Assembly: GCF_947495625.1 (NCBI RefSeq)
Contig: NZ_CANLZW010000001.1
Location: forward strand, 1 to 64,000
Reading direction: 5' to 3'
Source of the DNA: an uncultured Cocleimonas sp.
Lineage (GTDB): Bacteria > Pseudomonadota > Gammaproteobacteria > Thiotrichales > Thiotrichaceae
DNA: 64,000 bases
In this document: positions 63,516 to 64,000 of the stretch, in pieces
Layout of the letters: each line of letters opens with the position of its first letter
Position numbering within the stretch: the stretch's first letter is position 1
The notes under the pieces: model-generated
What the model was told of the DNA's origin: nothing
What the model saw: the letters and a program-made list of their open reading frames with translations, nothing else
Databases searched by the model: none
Position numbers and translations under genes: made by a program

Positions 63516-63578
63516 GTCACCTCCCTACTTTGAATGAGTTCTCGTTTTGTTTTTTAAAACGTTAGCACGAATTTATGC
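63516..63578. repeat. Dispersed motif copy with second tail type
   Basis: GTCACCTCCCTACTTT (63516-63531, one mismatch) is followed by GAATGA, a CGTTTT / AAAACG hairpin and GAATTTATGC, the same series as at 43968-44031. It sits at the 5' side of the acetyltransferase gene, within its likely leader. The remaining gap to 63681 has no gene that I can support. Confidence 0.7.
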
Positions 63579-63681
63579 CAAAGCTTAGTGATAGCTCGAC
63601 TAAAAGGAGACTCTATAACTTAGCGTGTATGAGGCATATTTTAACAAAACGCTTAGAGGTAAAATTTGACCTCTATAAACC

Positions 63682-64000
63682 TTAATTCTGTTTTAGAAAC
63701 TCACCACTTTGATGCTTCCACATGGTTGCATATTTACCGCCTTTATCAAGTAATTCCTGATGCGTCCCCTGTTCGATAATTTTGCCGCTATCGAGCACTA
63801 GAATTCGGTCCATTCGTAAAATAGTAGATAAACGATGTGCAATCACTATCGCGGTTTTCTCTTCAATCAGTTCAAATATGGCTGATTGAATTTGTTTTTC
63901 TGTAATCGAATCTAACGCACTTGTTGCTTCATCCAATACCACGATAGGCGCATCTTCCAGAAAAGCGCGGGCCAATGCGATTCGCTGCTTTTCACCACCT
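63682..64000 (-). CDS. ABC transporter ATP-binding domain (5' part outside window)
   Basis: Only the last 106 residues are in the window. They start inside the ABC signature ([16 protein letters not shown]), then show Walker B with the catalytic Glu ([12 protein letters not shown]), the switch His ([12 protein letters not shown]) and a C-terminal [27 protein letters not shown]. This form is typical of exporter half-transporters of the MsbA/ABCB/Atm1 type, whose transmembrane domain should lie beyond 64000. The frame stays open to the window edge. Confidence 0.9.
   Translation of the reverse strand, partial: GGEKQRIALARAFLEDAPIVVLDEATSALDSITEKQIQSAIFELIEEKTAIVIAHRLSTILRMDRILVLDSGKIIEQGTHQELLDKGGKYATMWKHQSGEFLKQN

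Noticed and set aside
1..64000. CRISPR array, prophage, insertion sequence or toxin-antitoxin module
   Set aside because: No regularly spaced direct repeats, integrase, transposase, phage structural gene or recognised toxin pair was seen. The repeated word is scattered, not an array.

Overview
The window is a gene-dense bacterial chromosome segment of low to moderate GC (roughly 40%, judged by eye). Gene content is gammaproteobacterial: queG-nnr-tsaE-amiC order, mutY-yggX, pilS-pilR with a PP0621-type gene, ttcA, dtd, polA, prlC, rnd and fpr. A PPi-dependent phosphofructokinase, a one-chain pyruvate carboxylase, two secreted rhodaneses and a TusA-like sulfur carrier would suit a sulfur-oxidising Thiotrichales-type organism; that placement is inference and weak. 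I see no prophage, insertion sequence, transposase, CRISPR array or rRNA.

Layout. 0.1-7 kb: PPi-PFK, two small membrane proteins, a stand-alone 5'-3' exonuclease, ttcA, pip-dtd. 7-14 kb: secreted acidic peptide and rhodanese, an uncharacterised ExbB/ExbD-like three-gene operon, bolA-tusA-cation exporter, an unrecognised 394-residue protein, a rhodanese lipoprotein. 14-24 kb: ankyrin lipoprotein, a 27-residue membrane peptide, rarD, a protease/FHA pair, queG, nnr, tsaE, amidase. 24-33 kb: DMT transporter, xthA-prlC, rnd, a 590-base gap with two candidate convergent small RNAs, and a cNMP/CBS/DUF294 protein with a DEDD exonuclease. 32.7-36.1 kb: fadL and a VolA-type lipase, with a hairpin over the fadL Shine-Dalgarno sequence. 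36-44 kb: pilR, pilS, sucCD, tRNA-Leu, maoC, queA. 44-48 kb: SGNH, DUF5989, SxtJ and carbamoyltransferase cassette. 48-55 kb: DUF4212/SSS symporter, pyruvate carboxylase, citrate synthase. 55-64 kb: DUF302 protein, polA, nadA, alpha/beta hydrolase, fpr, yggX, mutY, GNAT, and an ABC exporter cut by the window end.

The strongest unexplained signal is a 16-base word, GTCACCCCCCTACTTT and its complement AAAGTAGGGGGGTGAC (or ...GTGTC), found about 19 times, usually just after stop codons. Four places hold inverted pairs with T/A-rich loops (13453, 32599, 59709, 61532); a fifth pair (54938) has the halves in the opposite order. One perfect copy lies inside queA and near-matches lie inside nnr, amiC and prlC. 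This pattern resembles DNA uptake sequences of Neisseria and Pasteurellaceae (inverted pairs at terminators plus copies in coding DNA); REP/MITE elements or a shared terminator design are the alternatives. Some copies carry longer conserved tails, which favours a repeat-element history for at least part of the family.

How genes work together: pyruvate carboxylase sits beside citrate synthase, with PPi-PFK and sucCD elsewhere in the window, so much of glycolysis-to-TCA flow is represented. fadL and the VolA-like lipase form a lipid scavenging unit. queA and queG supply successive steps of queuosine synthesis. PilS/PilR imply type IV pili, which would be needed if the repeated word is an uptake signal.
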